This document shows positions 36,305 through 46,650 of a DNA stretch of 64,000 bases, one piece after another; the stretch's first letter is position 1, and each line of letters begins with the position of its first letter. This DNA is from Eucommia ulmoides. Lineage: Eukaryota; Streptophyta; Magnoliopsida; Garryales; Eucommiaceae. The position numbers and the translations under genes were made by a program. The stretch is from assembly GCA_016647705.1 (NCBI GenBank), contig JAENRU010000485.1:1-64000 (forward strand), written 5' to 3'. The notes under the pieces are model-generated. The model saw nothing but the letters and a program-made list of their open reading frames with translations, was not told the DNA's origin and did not search any database.

Positions 36305-36811
36305 TTATTCTTCATTGGACATGTACCCCTCAGACAAATATTCATTGTTATTTATCACATTATGGTATTCGTTTGGAGAGAGTGCTCTGTTGCTTGCGGC
36401 AACCATTTCATTAGCTAGTTGTAGTAGATAATATCTATTCTTGCACAACAACATTCGATTATTCTCCAAAAGAATTTGTGTAATAACATCTTCAATCTCG
36501 GTTGTGTCATCAATTATACATCGTCTAGGCATTTGAAGACTTCAACGATGCGGAATTGGTGTATTAAGATTTCTCAAATAAGATACAAGGTTGTTCGACT
36601 CATTCACCCTGTATTACCATTCTTGGCGTAGATCGATGCGATACTCTATCGGATTGATGTCTTGATCAGTCCTGTAGTCATCATAATATGGTTGTAGAAC
36701 TCAATATCTTTGGTGATCTCACGGTCCAGGCCAACCCCAAACACCATATGAATTCTCCTCACTTGAAAAACCAAATGATCTTTCTTCACTTGAATTAATA
36801 TATGAAGACAT
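36305..36811 (-). pseudogene. Small MULE ORF of unknown function, copy 1 (decayed)
   Basis: From an ATG at 36,811 (MSSYINSSEERS) the reading passes a frameshift near 36,720. It continues as YRTDQDINPIEYRIDLRQEW, a stop, YRVNESNNLVSYLRNLN, a stop, and then an open 75-codon end (MPRRCIIDDTTEIEDVITQ to EGYMSNEE). The order and several residues match copy 2 (37,170-37,505). In particular, YRVN(E/Q)S is followed by a leucine-rich stretch and by an acidic TTEIEDVITQ-like helix. I do not recognise the family. The position, convergent to the transposase, is that of mudrB in maize MuDR, but I see no similarity I could claim. Confidence 0.55.
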
Positions 36812-37169
36812 CACGAAAATTATGGGTTGAACAGTTTTTTTATAAATATTATACTGCACATTACAAGTTTACCAAAAAAATTAGTTTTTTTAAAACATAA
36901 TTACTGAAAAATGATATTGTAGAACTTATGTACACGAGGCTTAACTAAACCATGAACCCTAACCCAACACCACATATCAATTGAAAGGGAGAGAGTCAAC
37001 CGTTTGATAGAAGTAGATTTATTATAATTTAATGTAAAAACGATACATTAGATTTCAAATGAAATACATAGTTAAACTGCAATTCACCAATGTGAAAACA
37101 TTAAACATTACTTTCATCATCAGATATTTCAATATCTAACTGATATTGAGGATTCTTTGTGCATCTCAT

Positions 37170-37505
37170 TTAAGTACGCGCTTTCGCAAACAAACCATGT
37201 TCGAGACACTCACGCACCGTCGTTTCAAGCTCGTGTTGAAAAATTCGAATTTGCATTCAGTTATTTTCTTCGCGGTAGCAATGCAACGCCATTTGAAGGT
37301 TATACGGCGTGTCTATTAGCATTGTTCTAGCCAATTGACGCACTATTGGAATATTATATTGTCTGCATCCGTCCACCAAAACCTCTGACTGGTTGACACG
37401 ATAACTGTATTCCTCATGCATCCTTACAACCCACCGTGAAGAGTAACGAACTCTTAGATCTAAAGAGTATGCGAATCCATCTTCCAAAAACCAATGATGT
37501 CCCAT
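37170..37505 (-). pseudogene. Small MULE ORF of unknown function, copy 2 (one in-frame stop)
   Basis: ATG at 37,505 (MGHHWFLEDGFAYSLDLR) gives an open frame of 82 codons to a TGA at 37,257. The same frame reopens with MQIRIFQHELETTVREC and ends at 37,170. The part from SYRVNQSEVLV to the end parallels copy 1, so the TGA is probably a mutated sense codon. No membrane segment, signal peptide or known motif is visible. It lies inside the right part of the MULE, before the subterminal repeats. Confidence 0.55.
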
Positions 37506-37639
37506 TGAACGATATAAATCTCTCACGTAAATATTTTTCAATCATTTTCATTTCATTTGTTTTTAATTTAGTCAATAATTTAATTAACTTTAACTTTCAA
37601 TGGAATATAATTTTTTTCAAACACATTAAAAAAATAAAC

Positions 37640-38460
37640 TAATTAAGTAACTAACAATTTTTTTAAAAAAACAATCTATTATAATTTCTATTTCATTTTA
37701 TATTTTTCCACGTGTAATTTATGAAACTTTGAAGGACCAAAGTGCATATTTTTTAATTAAATAACTAAATTAACAAATTAAACTCAAATTAAATAACTAA
37801 CTAACTAATAATATTTTTAAAAATAATATATTATAATTTATATTTCAATTTATAATTTCTCATACATGTATAATTTACTCAAATTTTGAAGGGCCAAAAT
37901 GCATAGTTTTCAATTAAACAATTAAATTAACAAATTAAACTAACAAACTAACTAAGAATTTAAACAACAAAACTAACAAATTAAATAAGTAAACTAACAA
38001 ACAGATTAAGTAAATAATTAAACAAGTAAAAAATATAGTAATTAAACTAACAAATAAATTAAACAAAAATAATTAAATTAAACTTACTTTTATTTTAATA
38101 TTTTCTCACATGCATAATTAATTAAACTTTCAGGGGCAAAAGTGTATATTTTTAATTAAATATTTTTTAATTGAGTAACTAAATTAAATTTTTTAACTAA
38201 TTAACTAAATACTAATTTTTTTAAAAACAATATATTATAATTTATATTTTCTTAAACATGTACAATTTACTCAAACTTTGAGGGACCAAAGTGCATAATT
38301 TTTAATTAAACAATTAAATCAACAAATTAAATTAACAAACTTAAAAATTAAACTTAACTAAACTAACAAATTAATTTTACGAACTAATTAATAAATTTAG
38401 TAAATTAACTAACAGATTAACTAAATAATTAAATAAGTAATCAAACTAACAAATGAATTA
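37640..38460. repeat. MULE subterminal repeats, right side (inverted)
   Basis: Blocks such as AAACTTTGAAGGACCAAAGTG and TTTTTAATTAAA recur at about 37,725, 37,870, 38,130 and 38,270. They are the reverse complement of the left-side units. The spacing is less regular than on the left. I see no gene in it. Confidence 0.75.
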
Positions 38461-38587
38461 TACTTACCTTTTGTAATAGGAGAAAGATGTTGTGATATTG
38501 TTCATAAATAGACACTAGTAACAAGAAGTATGGAGGATGGAGACAAATGTAAATTAAATATGAAAAGAGAACGAACGTATTTATACA

Positions 38588-38997
38588 GATTTGGTTCCGG
38601 TGTTCATAACACCGGGACAAAAAACGCAGCTGCAAAAGGTTGCCTGCAAAAAGTAGGCAGCCTTCAGCTGGTCAAACGGTACAATGTACCGTTTGACCGG
38701 CCAAACCAAACGACACGTCGTTGTTTCCAAAACGACGATGTGCCATTGAGTAATCCCGGTGTTTCCAACACCGTGATCACTCGATGAAGAAAAAAAAAAT
38801 CATTTGGTCTCACTGTTCACAACACCGGGACCATTGGATTTAAAAAAAAAAATATTCATTTCTTCCCGGTGTTGCGAATACCGGGATCTTAGTCCTAGTG
38901 TTCACAACACCGGGATGCTCGGGTTGTGTATATAAGTTCAAAAACTTATGTTATCAATATTTTAAAAAAAATATATATTTATTAGGGAAAAAACTCG
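38588..38997. repeat. MULE right terminal inverted repeat
   Basis: This is the inverted counterpart of 27,643-28,045. CCCGGTGTT...AACACCGGG-type palindromes lie at about 38,592, 38,752, 38,805, 38,862 and 38,894. The GGCTGCC hairpin is diverged (about 38,638-38,663). The outer end reads into TATTAGGGAAAAAACTCG at 38,997. Confidence 0.88.
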
Positions 38998-39005
38998 AAA
39001 GGCCT

Positions 39006-40641
39006 TGCCTCGGCTCGGCTTAGAATAATTAATTGGCGCCACCTAACTTTTATAGTAATATCACTAACAACCCCTTCTTTTATGAAATATCATATGGACC
39101 CCTTATATTGTGGGAAGAAAACTGGTAAAGGGAACACTTTTTTTTTTTTAAATTTACGAAAACAAAAATAAGTAATACGTTTTATTGCAACATGTGCTTT
39201 TTTTTTTCTCAAACCTCAGATTCATACTAGAACCAGAATGATGCAATCAAAATCCTAAGATATGTGTGCCTTCTTCGCAACCTCTTGTCCTCAAGTTTCA
39301 CCCACAGGGGCTTTCTATAATGAGTCAATGACTTTATCCCGCTTTGTCTCCCTAACTTGACGGTATTGAGGCTTATATTCACATTCATTTTACGTTAAAA
39401 AACGTCTACCCAAGAACTCTGAAGAAGACGATTCTATTATGAATTTTAGGTTCAAAAGAGGCTCACTTTACCACCATCTGAAATGTGCGAAACTTCGATT
39501 GGTGGTATTGACTGAAGGGCGGTAGTGACGGTCAGGGGTGGTAGTAACTGTCACATATTTATCAATATAAAATTCAGAGGGTAAAAAATATAATTTATCT
39601 CAATTTATCTCTACTGACTCGAGAGTAGATATATTTAATATTTGGACAAAAAATGAACCTAAAAAATTTGTAAAACAATCTTACCTATTTATTTCATCAA
39701 AATTAAACTATACTGATTTTTTAATTTGTAAATGTAAAAAATGATAAAAAATAAATAAATATGAATATGATATTTAAATGATCCAAAATATAATTTAATT
39801 TAACCAAGTGATACAAAATTTTTAAGTGAATTTTCCCTTGAAATCTCATTCATCCATTCCCTTCAAATCAATCCCATTTTAAAAAAATAAAAACATAATT
39901 TATAATATAAATATATTTACACATTGCTTGACTAAAATATAGACTTAAACCAATATATAAAAAAATTATATATTGTCAAAACGAACAATTATATTTGGTG
40001 AAATGAGAACAACCAGACAGTGGTGTTTGGTTAGTGGTTCTGCTTTCTGTTCTACTTCCAAAAACCTGAGATGAAAATTTTGTTTACGTATTCCAGAAAT
40101 AGAAACATGTTTGGTACTAACCATTGTCCTGAAATTGCTGTTTTTAATTTCTGAGGACAAACAAAAACACACGTTTGGTTGCAAATATTTATTCTTTTTT
40201 TCCTTTGGTGGTAGGAATAGTTTTGCCCAAGTAAATAAGAATATTTTTTTGTTTCTTAGATTCTTAAGGAATTAGGGAAATACTCCCAAAATTTTGAGAA
40301 CAAAAACATTTTTACCAAACGCGTTTCTATACATTAATCCGCAAATTTTGAGAAGGGGAACAAAAATCAAGGAATGGAAACAGTAACCAAAGGGGACCTA
40401 AATATTTATACCTAGTGTCAACCATTTCCTTCTCCATATCATCGCAATCATACTAAAATCACGAGCACAATTTGCACTCAACAAATCCGTAAGAACAAAT
40501 AAAACACCAATCACACAACCAAGATTTTTCTTAAAAAACTTACAGGCGTTTGTTAGTTTGCTTCACCTTTCTCCTCTTCATTCTGTTCCACCCAAAAAAA
40601 AAAAAAAAAAAAAACTAAAACAATCACCAACTTATCAACAA
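39006..40641. other. AT-rich spacer with an ACCAAACG-type repeat
   Basis: No gene is supported. At about 40,010-40,400 the text resembles the common plant MITE-like sequence with GTTTGGTTAGTGGTTCTG at one side and TACCAAACGCG, then ACCAAAGGGGACC, at the other. The ends are not clean. The rest is AT-rich with poly(A)/poly(T) runs. Confidence 0.45.
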
Positions 40642-41291
40642 GGGTAAATTATATTTCCGGTCCCTAAAGTGGATGGGTAAAATTATATTTCCGGTCCCTA
40701 AAGTGGATGGGTGTCCATGTGGACCATGAGGTTTGCCAGATTGCACATTTGATTCCTCAAATTCCACGTTAGTTTCAATATTTTGGGTGAAAAATGATTG
40801 TTCTCAACGTGTGATCTAATGGGAATATTCTCATCATTTCATCACTTCACATAACGATTCAAATTTCTCTCTTTCATTTTTTAGAAGAATCGGTGTTAGA
40901 AAAACGTCTTAAGTTTAGTGGAGTGATAAAATGACGAAAATAATCCCATTAAAATGTCACATGCTAAGAACAACTCATTTTTTGTCCAAAATTATTGAAC
41001 CGGAGACAATTTTTTTCCTAACAATCCAAACTTCTTCTCTCTCATTCTTTAGAAGAATCGGTATTAGAAAAAAACGTCTTAAATTTAGCGGAGTGATGAA
41101 ATGACGAAAATATTCCCATTAGACGGCCACGTACTGAGAGAACAACTCATTTTTTGTCCAAAATCATTAACAACGTTTTCAATTTTGCGAGATTGAAATA
41201 AATGTGAAACTTGAGAAATCTAATGTGTAATTTGACAAACCTCAAGGTACATCCACCCCATAGTTTAGGGATCAAAACTATAATTTTACCC
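40642..41291. mobile_element. Foldback MITE, ~650 bp, downstream of the RTF1 gene
   Basis: The left end GGGTAAATTATATTTCCGG and the right end, read in reverse, GGGTAAAATTATAG begin inverted arms of over 250 bp (blocks GGTCCCTAAAG/TGATCCCTAAACT and GAGGTTTGNCA). The first 34-36 bp of the left arm are tandemly duplicated (40,642 and 40,676). Flanks ATCAACAAG and ATCAATAAC match at 7 of 9 positions, suggesting a 9-bp target-site duplication as in Mutator-like elements. The left arm resembles 7117-7260. Confidence 0.75.
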
Positions 41292-41304
41292 ATCAATAAC
41301 AATA

Positions 41305-41870
41305 AGGTAGTGTTTGGTAGAGTGGAATTGGGGTCTTGGAATTTAAAATTAGAAACGAACCCATTTAAATTTCAAAACTTTCACACGTGTTCATTTCTAA
41401 GGTAATGTTTCGATGTAAGGAATTGGAGCTACGGAATTGGAATTTAAAAATCAACCATCGGTTACAAGGTAAGTTAACCCGATTCCATCTGAATCCAACC
41501 ATAGGAGTGCCCTCCAAGTCATGACTCATCACCTTGCATTAAATGTAAAGTGACACCCAAGGACTATATGCAATGAACCCTGGATGTATTTATGACGACC
41601 AAACTGAATTGTGGATCTAACCGGTATTTAGCCACTAAATCAAACCGGATCCATCATATCAAATCATAAATGCACCCACGTGCAAGGATTTTGATTGGAG
41701 GAGAGCAAATGATGCATGGGTTCATTTTAAATTCCAGTTCCGGTCCGAGACTTCAATTCCGTGTAATGTAACCAAACACTACCGAATTCTAATTTCTAAT
41801 TCTAATTTCTAATTCCAATTTGGAGGCTCCAATTCCATACATGATACAACCAAACAGAATTAAAAATTAT
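41305..41870. repeat. Foldback repeat with GTAGTGTTTGGT ends next to the RTF1 3' end
   Basis: GGTAGTGTTTGGTAGAG at about 41,306 faces ACCAAACACTACCG near 41,771, and GGAATTGGAGCTACGGAATTGG near 41,424 faces CCAATTTGGAGGCTCCAATTCC near 41,816. These suggest two overlapping or nested small MITEs. A TTCTAATTTCTAA microsatellite lies at 41,784-41,810. It may overlap the RTF1 3'-UTR. Confidence 0.5.
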
Positions 41871-41890
41871 CATTTAAAAAAAAAATTACC

Positions 41891-43837
41891 TTAGAGCAGC
41901 CCTCTCCTCCTCTTGTAGTCGCTGACCGTGAGGGTCAAAGCATGTCGCCTCCCGTCATTCTCCGGGACCCGGCATCCTATTGTTGCCTCTATCCTCTGTT
42001 TCCGTGCCATGAATCCCGCCTGGGCCCCGTGGGGTCCACCAAACTTCTGAAGCACAGCCAACGATATTGGGAGTTCGAAATTATGAAGCACGTTTGACTC
42101 TGTTCCTTGATCCACTGGGGCGCTCGTATCCACCAGTTTCCCGGCATCAGCCGCTGCCTCCAAGGCGGCGGCAGTGGCTTCTGCCCCACCGACCACTCCA
42201 TTACCATTTGGAATCTCCGGCATGGCGGTTGCAGCGGCGGCTTCATCCTTCACCTCCGCGGGTTTCGGAACATAGTAATTCCTTGACCGGGTCCACCGCC
42301 TCGAAAACGGGTCATACCCATCTTCCCCTGCTTTCAGACTCGTGTTTACCCGTTTCACCTCCGACGCATTTTTGAAATTCTCCGCCCGGTTCCTCTTGTT
42401 CATCTCCGCCAGCCTAATAGCCTTCAAATCTTTCCGTTGGGCTTCCCGAGCAGCCTCCAATTCAAGCAATCTCGCCTTGATCCTCTCCACCTCGGTCTCA
42501 TCATGCTTCATTTGGGCAACCTCCATCTCTCTTCTCAGCCTATCTTTTTCGGCAGCAATGTTCAGCGGCCGCCAGGTGGCAGACTTCTTCTCCTGTAGCA
42601 TCTGCTTGACAGTTGCCGCTGAGTACACAAATGTATTGGTTTTCCGTATGGCTTCAGCTTTTTCCGCCACATCGTGTTTGCTCGGCATACGGCCACCATT
42701 CCGCTCCACCTCCCTCACCCACTGGTCAAACTCTGCTTTGACTGGAGGTGAATCCGAAATCATGGTCATTTGCCACCTGGCAGCAGTCGATTCGTTGCCC
42801 CAAACGACATTCAGATACTTACAGGTGGTTTTGTTGTCCAGCTTGTATTGCCGATCGGGGTCCGAGCAGTCGACGTTCCGGACTGTGCAGAGACGGTAAA
42901 TCGGGCCGGACCTTGATTTTCCAATCCCGACCCTAACGAAACAACTGACGATCAACTCGTCGAAGAACGGCTCCATGAACCATTTGGACAGCTTAGATCT
43001 CCGGATCGTGATTTCCTTAATATCCTCAAAATTTGGGATCAACGATTCACGCGATGCCTTCTCTTCGTCACTGTCGGCCAATCCGCCGTCTCCGGTCGAC
43101 TCCTCGTCGGAATCGCTGTCAGAATCACTCTCACTCTCGCTCGAGCTGCTCGCTCTCGCTGCTGCAGATGCTGTGGAAAAGGGTCTCCGCTTGCTCGGAG
43201 AAAAACCTCGGCTTCTTGAACCTTCCCTGCCCGAATCTCGAGATTTCGTGTCTAGCTGCCTGCGCCGTTTTGCTCGTAACTCATTTAACGCGTCATCTTT
43301 TGCGGCTACCCGATCGGCAGATCGGGTCGATGACCGCATTCCGCGGGAAATGGTGGGAGGAGGGCTCTCTTTTCCCATTTGCTTCCCCTTGTTACTATTA
43401 CTATTATTTTTATTATCCTTCGCTCCCTTATCTATAATTCTCTTGTCGCTTCTCTTTGAAGAACGGGTTGCCAAGATCATCTCTCTGTCGAGTTCGGTCA
43501 TCTGTGCGAGCTCCTGACGATCCTCTTCATTCTTGTAGAGGTCACTCCCAATTGATTCATCGTCACTGTCTCTATCCTGGTTAGAATCGTTCTCACCTTC
43601 TTCTGGAGAATCGTCTCGCTCAGACGTGTCGACCCGTTTTTTCAAGGGGAATTTGTTGCCAGAGGGTTGTTTCCGGTTTCTACGGCTGTCGTCGGAATCA
43701 TCGTCCCTCGAGTCGGATCCATCGTCGGAATACGAATCCTTTCGCCTTTTTTTGGATGTCGGCGGTGACTGGCGGCGATTCCGGTTCGAACTGCTTCTTC
43801 CGGCCACCTCTAATAGCATCTTTTCTAAGTCCGCCAT
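41891..43837 (-). CDS. VIP5: RTF1/VIP5-like subunit of the Paf1 transcription complex
   Basis: A single open frame of 648 residues, close to the length of Arabidopsis VIP5. In order: MADLEKMLLEVAGR at the start, as in plant RTF1 proteins; Ser/Asp/Arg-rich charged segments (25-100, 225-262); the histone-modification-domain core QMTELDREMILATR (112-125); the Plus3 domain (about 264-380, LIPNFEDIKEITIRRSKL, FVRVGIG, YRLCTVRNV, LNVVWG); a charged coiled coil (about 425-490, EKDRLRREMEVAQMK); and a C-terminal RKQRIEATIGC...YKRRRGLL tail. In the nucleus RTF1 links Spt5 and RNA polymerase II through Plus3. Its HMD promotes H2B ubiquitination; in Arabidopsis the complex keeps FLC-type genes on. No stop or frameshift is seen. 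A 5'-UTR intron is possible (see 43,859). Confidence 0.95.
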   Translation of the reverse strand: MADLEKMLLEVAGRSSSNRNRRQSPPTSKKRRKDSYSDDGSDSRDDDSDDSRRNRKQPSGNKFPLKKRVDTSERDDSPEEGENDSNQDRDSDDESIGSDLYKNEEDRQELAQMTELDREMILATRSSKRSDKRIIDKGAKDNKNNSNSNKGKQMGKESPPPTISRGMRSSTRSADRVAAKDDALNELRAKRRRQLDTKSRDSGREGSRSRGFSPSKRRPFSTASAAARASSSSESESDSDSDSDEESTGDGGLADSDEEKASRESLIPNFEDIKEITIRRSKLSKWFMEPFFDELIVSCFVRVGIGKSRSGPIYRLCTVRNVDCSDPDRQYKLDNKTTCKYLNVVWGNESTAARWQMTMISDSPPVKAEFDQWVREVERNGGRMPSKHDVAEKAEAIRKTNTFVYSAATVKQMLQEKKSATWRPLNIAAEKDRLRREMEVAQMKHDETEVERIKARLLELEAAREAQRKDLKAIRLAEMNKRNRAENFKNASEVKRVNTSLKAGEDGYDPFSRRWTRSRNYYVPKPAEVKDEAAAATAMPEIPNGNGVVGGAEATAAALEAAADAGKLVDTSAPVDQGTESNVLHNFELPISLAVLQKFGGPHGAQAGFMARKQRIEATIGCRVPENDGRRHALTLTVSDYKRRRGLL

Positions 43838-43889
43838 GGTTGATTTTTCGAAGCTCTACTGCACAAAGCATCAAGAAGTGTTGGTCATA

Positions 43890-44536
43890 TAATATATATG
43901 TATATATATGTATGTTCTTCAATTGTTCATGTAATTTATATATACACAAACATAAACCGTAAACGTGTGTGTGTTCTTCAGATGTTCATATAATGTCTCT
44001 GTGTGGTTGTATGTATATAAAAGCTCAATTTCAACACTGGTCTTCAAGTTACGACAAAACTGAAACACATTATAGATGGATGGTTTTAATTGAGCTAGAT
44101 TTCAACATTAGTATTCTTCAAGTGCTCATAGAATATGTGCTTGTGCTTGTGCTTGTATATGTTGTTCTTCAAATGTTCATATAAATTTTATATATATACA
44201 CATGCCTGCGTATGAATATTTCTTTTCTTCAAATGTTCATAATATATATATATATATATATATATATGTCCGTGTATGTGCATGTGTGAAAGCTCGATTT
44301 CATCATTGTTCTTCAAGTTCAGACTATAATGGAATATATTCTAGATGGTTTTAATTGAGCTAGATTTCAACATTCTTATTATTCTTCAATTGTTCATATA
44401 ATATACATGCGTATATTTGTGCGTGTGCGTGTGCGTGTATATGTTGTTCTTCAAATGTTCATGTAACACACGCACACAAATATATATACATGTGTGTATG
44501 AATATGTATGTCCTTCAAATGTTCATAATATACATG

Positions 44537-44567
<31 letters not shown>

Positions 44568-44830
44568 ATCTGCGTGTTGTGTATGTAAAAGCTCGATTTC
44601 AACACCGTTCTTCAAGTTCAAATTATAATGGAACACATTCTTGACGGTTTTAGTTGAGCGAGATTTCAACATTATTCTTCAGATGTTCTATTAAAGTTCT
44701 TCAAATGTTCATTTTTTATGTGTGTGTGTGTAATAGCTTAATTTCAACACTATTCTTCCAGTTCGGACTATAGTGAAACACACCCAAGATTGTTTTAGCT
44801 AGATTTCAACATTATTCTCCAGATGTTTGT
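43890..44830. repeat. Irregular minisatellite with embedded GT/TA microsatellites upstream of RTF1
   Basis: Blocks AAGCTCNATTTCAACA, TTCTTCAAATGTTCATA and TTTTAATTGAGCTAGATTTC recur in the same order. The AAGCTC landmark falls near 44,021, 44,290, 44,590 and 44,734 (spacing about 269, 299 and 144 bp). Between the blocks are (TA)n, (GT)n and (GTGC)n runs, such as (TG)11 near 44,547-44,569. It lies inside the proposed 5'-UTR intron. Confidence 0.8.
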
Positions 44831-46425
44831 TAAATACATATATATTAACAAATCAGGACATATTTTTTCAAAATGTCTTTTGATCAATGACCTGAATTTA
44901 TTTGGGATGAATGGATGACTGGGATGAGGAGATGAAACTTTTTAAAGGAAAAATTCCCACCTAAAAATTTCACTCCTACTTACAAAGCGGTTGAATTAAT
45001 TACATTTTATATCCTTTAAGTAATACACACACACACACACACTCTTTATTAGCCATTTTTATTATTTACTATTTTTTAACACTTCCAAATTTGAAAATCA
45101 ATATAGTGCATTTAGGGATGAGCAATCCCTAGTATATATATGTGTGTGCGCGCATGTAAAAAGATCACCAAATTGTAGCAACCAAAAAGGTTAAAAATAT
45201 GCAGCAGACAAATCCATATTGGCCCGAGCTACAGGTTGTGTTCAAAGGTCCAAATGGAGATTTATGCCCATGATAACAAATATTCCTGTGATCTTGGAGA
45301 ATGATGGAAGAGGAAGAAGAAGAAGAAGAAGAAATAGAAAGAAGGATATTGAATTTGAAACCTCCTTAAAAACTTTTCCCGTCCCTCAAATCATTGGTGT
45401 CTTCGTGAATGTTTAGTTCCTTTTCATTTCATATCTAGCGAATATAGGCAATAACAGCATGTTCGGTATGCGATAATGGAATCACATTCTGATGTAATAA
45501 AATCAATTTTTATATGGGCATCCATTCAGATTTGGATTCCATTACCGCCTACCAAACATGCCCTGAGAGTTGATTTCTAAAGACGTACAAGGAACTATTT
45601 TTATCCATTCCAAAATCTTTGTTGCCCCAACAATCCAAAAGATATATATGTGTGTGTGCACGCGCAATTATGCATGTAAAGGACACATAAGAAGCAAAAA
45701 TAACAGTCGAGAATGAAAAAACACTAGAAAGGACCTATTCGACAGCAAGTGAAGTAGTGTAGGCAAATCAATCAGATTGAGAAAACTTCGCAAATATGAT
45801 TTATAATTGTTCAAATCACTTCACACATGTCTCATTCACAGGGGTTCACATTCAAGTTTGTTTTTCAAGTTCGTGAACTATGTTCAATTGTTGTCATTTT
45901 ATCAATAGTAATTTTATAATAAATTCATCAGTTAGCATAATCCCATTGGTTTGTAAATAGTTCATATCCAATCAAAACTGTTTTAGGTCTCCAGATTAAT
46001 GGAGATAGGTTCACAAAAATAACATTTGTAGTTAGATTAGAGGAAACCACTTTGAGCAAACAGAAATTTCAAAATTGAGCTCAATTGATGAAACTTGAAC
46101 CAAAAAACGCGAATTAAGAAAACGATTTACAGATTCAAACCCCAAGCAGGCAAGAGAAAGAGTAGAATTATTCAGCTAAACATAACATAAATTATTAGCA
46201 GACATGAAAAATTTCCACCTAAAAAGTAATAACAAGAAGAAATTGCAGCATAAAACTGATGATTAAATAAACAGATATACAAATTCAACCTCTTAGGGCC
46301 GGCAAGAACAATCTTAGGTCTAAACAACAATTCAAACCGATTCTCTTGTACGGTAAAATCATGAGATATTTAGATAGAAATTGCAACTATGAAAAGATAA
46401 TATTAAGAATTAGGTCTAAACTCAC
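44831..46425. other. Spacer (proposed intron interior) with a ~110-bp MITE at 45,457-45,567
   Basis: The MITE has ends GCATGTTCGGTATGCG and, inverted, GGCATGTTTGGTAGGCGG, with TAATGGAATC next to each. The flanks hold (AC)n at 45,027-45,042, a GAAGAAGAAG run at about 45,312-45,335 and AT-rich DNA. A 65-codon frame at 45,219-45,416 crosses the GAA run and is not supported as a gene. Confidence 0.6.
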
Positions 46426-46650
46426 CGGAATTCCTCAAATTTCTCGAGAATAGAGCTTCAAGAAAGCCCTAATCGCTCGAGCAATCACTTGAAACCTTCA
46501 ATCAGCAGCCGATTCTCCTCCGCCGCCGCCGTCGATGGTATGTAATTCTCGCACCTCCGCCGTCTCAGTCAATCTCTCACTCTCTACAATGAAATCCTCT
46601 CTCCCCCGATCCTCTCACTCCCAATCTCTCGGCAAATCTGAGGAACCAAA

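Larger units (their letters stand above)
27635..39005. mobile_element. 11.36-kb Mutator-like element (MULE) with transposase, PMD gene and convergent small ORFs, all decayed
   Basis: Inverted ends beginning CGAGTTNTTTNCCTAATAAA lie at 27,643 and 38,997. The string AAAGGCCT lies just outside both ends (27,635-27,642 and 38,998-39,005). It is a candidate 8-9-bp target-site duplication, although its palindromic core makes this uncertain. Order inside: left TIR; 308-bp tandem repeats; MuDR transposase (+, 30,503-33,285); plant-mobile-domain gene (+, 33,484-35,749); long hairpin (35,826-36,075); two small ORFs on the minus strand (36,305-37,505); inverted subterminal repeats; right TIR. Maize MuDR likewise carries two convergent genes. 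PMD genes are known both as host genes (MAIN/MAIL) and as passengers of plant transposons including MULEs. All frames carry stops or frameshifts, so the element looks non-autonomous now. Confidence 0.9.
43838..46650 (-). other. Possible 5'-UTR of the RTF1 gene: exon near 46,426-46,650 and a 2567-bp intron
   Basis: Reading the minus strand, a CT/GC-rich leader-like stretch (about 46,650-46,426) ends GGAATTCCG and is followed by a good donor, GTGAGTTTAG (46,425). Twenty-one bases before the RTF1 ATG there is a good acceptor, CTTTGTGCAG, followed by TAGAGC (intron end 43,859). Nothing between them codes for protein. The simplest reading is a 5'-UTR intron of 2567 bp, common in plant housekeeping genes. 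It is inferred from splice signals only. The leader-like exon could instead belong to an untranslated or lost gene. Confidence 0.45.

Noticed and set aside
37257-37541. Start of the small MULE ORF at 37,541
   Set aside because: That start is a TTG codon. The first ATG in frame is at 37,505, which I use.
42067-43517. Long plus-strand ORFs opposite RTF1
   Set aside because: They are shadows of the RTF1/VIP5 frame, whose protein is clearly conserved.
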